Source: Microbacterium maritypicum
Lineage (GTDB): Bacteria; Actinomycetota; Actinomycetes; Actinomycetales; Microbacteriaceae
DNA: 64,000 nucleotides
Direction: 5' to 3'
NCBI RefSeq assembly: GCF_041529975.1
Contig: NZ_CP168030.1
Location: forward strand, 2,418,001 to 2,482,000
The notes below the pieces were generated by a model. That model was not told the DNA's origin. It was given only the letters and a program-made list of their open reading frames with translations, and did not search any database. The translations under genes and the position numbers were made by a program. Shown one piece after another: positions 62,890 to 64,000 of this stretch (position 1 is its first letter; each line of letters opens with the position of its first letter).

Positions 62890-63846
62890 ATGCCCGCAAC
62901 GAAAGTGACCGTGCGCAACTTCGCTCGCGCCGAGTCCGACCTCATGTTCTCCCGCCTCGCGGCCGGGGTCGGACTCGGCGCGTGGAATCACAGCCGCGGC
63001 CTGAAGCCTCTCGATGATCAGCCGATCATCCGACAGAACCGTGACACCCTCTACAGCAGCGCCGTCATCGATGTGCGCGAAGATGTCACCCTCACGCTGC
63101 CGGACACCGCGGGTCGTTACATCTCCGCGTTCGTCGTGAGTCAGGACCACTACGGTCCACTGTTGCTGCGGGATGCCGGTCCCCACGTGCTCACCCGCGA
63201 CGCGATCGGGACCGACTACGCGGTGATCCTGGTGCGCATCCTGGTCGACCCGAACGATGCCATCGACGTCCTGGAAGTGAACCGTCTCCAGGATGCGATC
63301 GTCTTGGAGGGTGGCGGCGTGGGGGCGTTCCCGCTGCCGGAGTACGACGAAGCGTCGCAAGCAGAGACCCGCGACGCGCTCCTCACCCTGGGACGCGGCG
63401 TCGCCACCTACGACCACGCCTTCGGAACGCCGGCGGAGGTCGATCCGGTCATGCATCTGCTCGGCACCGCCGGCGGCTGGGGCGGCCTTCCCGAATATGA
63501 GGCCACCTACATCAGCATCGATGAGGGGCTGCCGGTGGCTGACTACCGGCTGCGGCTCGAAGACGTGCCGGTCGACGCTTTCTGGTCGGTGTCGCTCTAC
63601 AACGCCGCCGGCTACTTCGAGCAGAACACTCTCGGGGTGAACAGCATCAACAGTCTGACGGCGGTCGCAGACGACGACGGCGGAGTGACCATCCACTTCG
63701 GCGCCGACCCGGTGGGCCACTCGAACGCGTTGCCCATCATGCCGGGTTGGAACTACACACTGCGGCTCTATCGTCCGCAGCAGTCGGTCCTCGATGGCAG
63801 CTGGGTCCCGCCGCGCCCTGAGCCGATTCCGACCGACGAACGTTGA
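62890..63846 (+). CDS. DUF1254/DUF1214 domain protein
   Basis: 318-residue protein with the DUF1254 N-terminal region (RNFARAESDLMF, PIIRQNRDTLYSSAVIDV) and a C-terminal DUF1214 region (DAFWSVSLYNAAGYFEQN, HSNALPIMPGWNYTLRLYRP). No signal peptide, so it is probably cytoplasmic. AGGAAG 3 nt before the ATG supports the start. Enzymatic activity is unknown. It is followed by a phosphatase gene after 28 bp. Confidence 0.88.
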   Translation: MPATKVTVRNFARAESDLMFSRLAAGVGLGAWNHSRGLKPLDDQPIIRQNRDTLYSSAVIDVREDVTLTLPDTAGRYISAFVVSQDHYGPLLLRDAGPHVLTRDAIGTDYAVILVRILVDPNDAIDVLEVNRLQDAIVLEGGGVGAFPLPEYDEASQAETRDALLTLGRGVATYDHAFGTPAEVDPVMHLLGTAGGWGGLPEYEATYISIDEGLPVADYRLRLEDVPVDAFWSVSLYNAAGYFEQNTLGVNSINSLTAVADDDGGVTIHFGADPVGHSNALPIMPGWNYTLRLYRPQQSVLDGSWVPPRPEPIPTDER

Positions 63847-63874
63847 CGACGGTCGAAGAACAGGAGAAGAGTCG

Positions 63875-64000
63875 ATGAGCATTCCGATCACCCGCCGCAT
63901 TCCCCTGCGCAGCGCCCCGAACCTGCGTGATCTCGGCGGGTTGCGCGCAGCCGGGGGAGTCCTCCGGTCCGGTGCCGTCTATCGCTCGGCCACCCTCGCT
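63875..64000 (+). CDS. Tyrosine-protein phosphatase family protein, start only
   Basis: 42 codons to the window edge. The visible part (RIPLRSAPNLRDLGGLRA, VLRSGAVYRSATLA) is the N-terminal signature of Y_phosphatase3/YwqE-like tyrosine phosphatases; the catalytic HCxxGKDRT lies beyond the window. AGGAGA is 8 nt upstream. Family call from N-terminus only. Confidence 0.85.
   Translation, partial: MSIPITRRIPLRSAPNLRDLGGLRAAGGVLRSGAVYRSATLA

Overview
The window is GC-rich, densely packed actinobacterial chromosome. The gene families and their order point to Microbacteriaceae, most likely Microbacterium. Supporting features are a sufB-sufD-Rieske-sufC-sufT operon, a fasR-fabD-fabH-acpP-fabF cluster behind aceE, divergent glgC and glgM, a polyphosphate glucokinase, glnA2-glnE, DUF3145 and DUF3099 proteins, and a type B L31 protein. 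I see no insertion sequence, prophage, integrase or CRISPR array. The genus call is an inference from family content, not from a database match.

Layout. 1-5.4 kb: heme A synthase (cut by the window edge) diverging from the Suf iron-sulfur operon. 5.4-9.9 kb: a C-S lyase-type aminotransferase and an MFS exporter, then a BioQ-like TetR repressor diverging from the bioM-bioN ECF biotin transport module. 9.9-17 kb: a membrane acyltransferase, a NarL-type two-component system with a DedA protein, an ABC-F protein, a HAD phosphatase and a PdxH-like oxidase. 17-25 kb: a SURF1 operon, a DUF4190 membrane protein, a FabG-type reductase, serB, glgC/glgM, a stand-alone ABC ATPase and rpmE2. 25-32.7 kb: a single-chain GmrSD-like type IV restriction enzyme coupled to an S33 peptidase, a putative iron-controlled 2OG-Fe(II) oxygenase, DUF3145, and a divergent MocR/YczE pair. 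32.7-40.4 kb: type II fatty acid synthesis with its PucR-type regulator, and pyruvate dehydrogenase E1. 40.5-48.8 kb: tRNA-Val, redox and housekeeping enzymes, a zinc-ribbon coiled-coil protein and a stand-alone family A DNA polymerase. 48.8-51 kb: RNase P RNA, then a HEAT-repeat protein and a MerR-HEAT regulator. 51-57.4 kb: ppgK, a SPOR-like protein, glnA2, glnE and a diacylglycerol kinase. 57.4-64 kb: an AI-2E family protein, AraC and LuxR regulators around a Tat-exported protein, a SHOCT protein, DUF1254, and the start of a tyrosine phosphatase.

Functional themes. AceE makes acetyl-CoA, which the adjacent Fab enzymes elongate under likely FasR control. GlgC and GlgM turn glucose-1-phosphate into storage glucan, and PpgK feeds glucose-6-phosphate from polyphosphate. 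GlnA2 and GlnE handle ammonium assimilation. Suf, CtaA and SURF1 serve Fe-S and cytochrome oxidase assembly.

Regulation. Many genes have a TANNNT hexamer six or seven bases before the start codon and no useful ribosome binding site. This is the pattern expected of leaderless mRNAs, and the rnpB 5' end calibrates it. Candidate operators are the tandem BioQ-type palindromes at 8541-8568, an iron-box-like site at 28850-28868, a 9-bp inverted repeat between mocR and yczE at 31939-31971, a MerR-type 19-bp-spacer promoter at 49255-49285, and an inverted repeat before fabD at 36375-36399. The most unusual items are the MerR-HEAT/HEAT pair, the iron-box oxygenase, and the restriction enzyme-peptidase pair.
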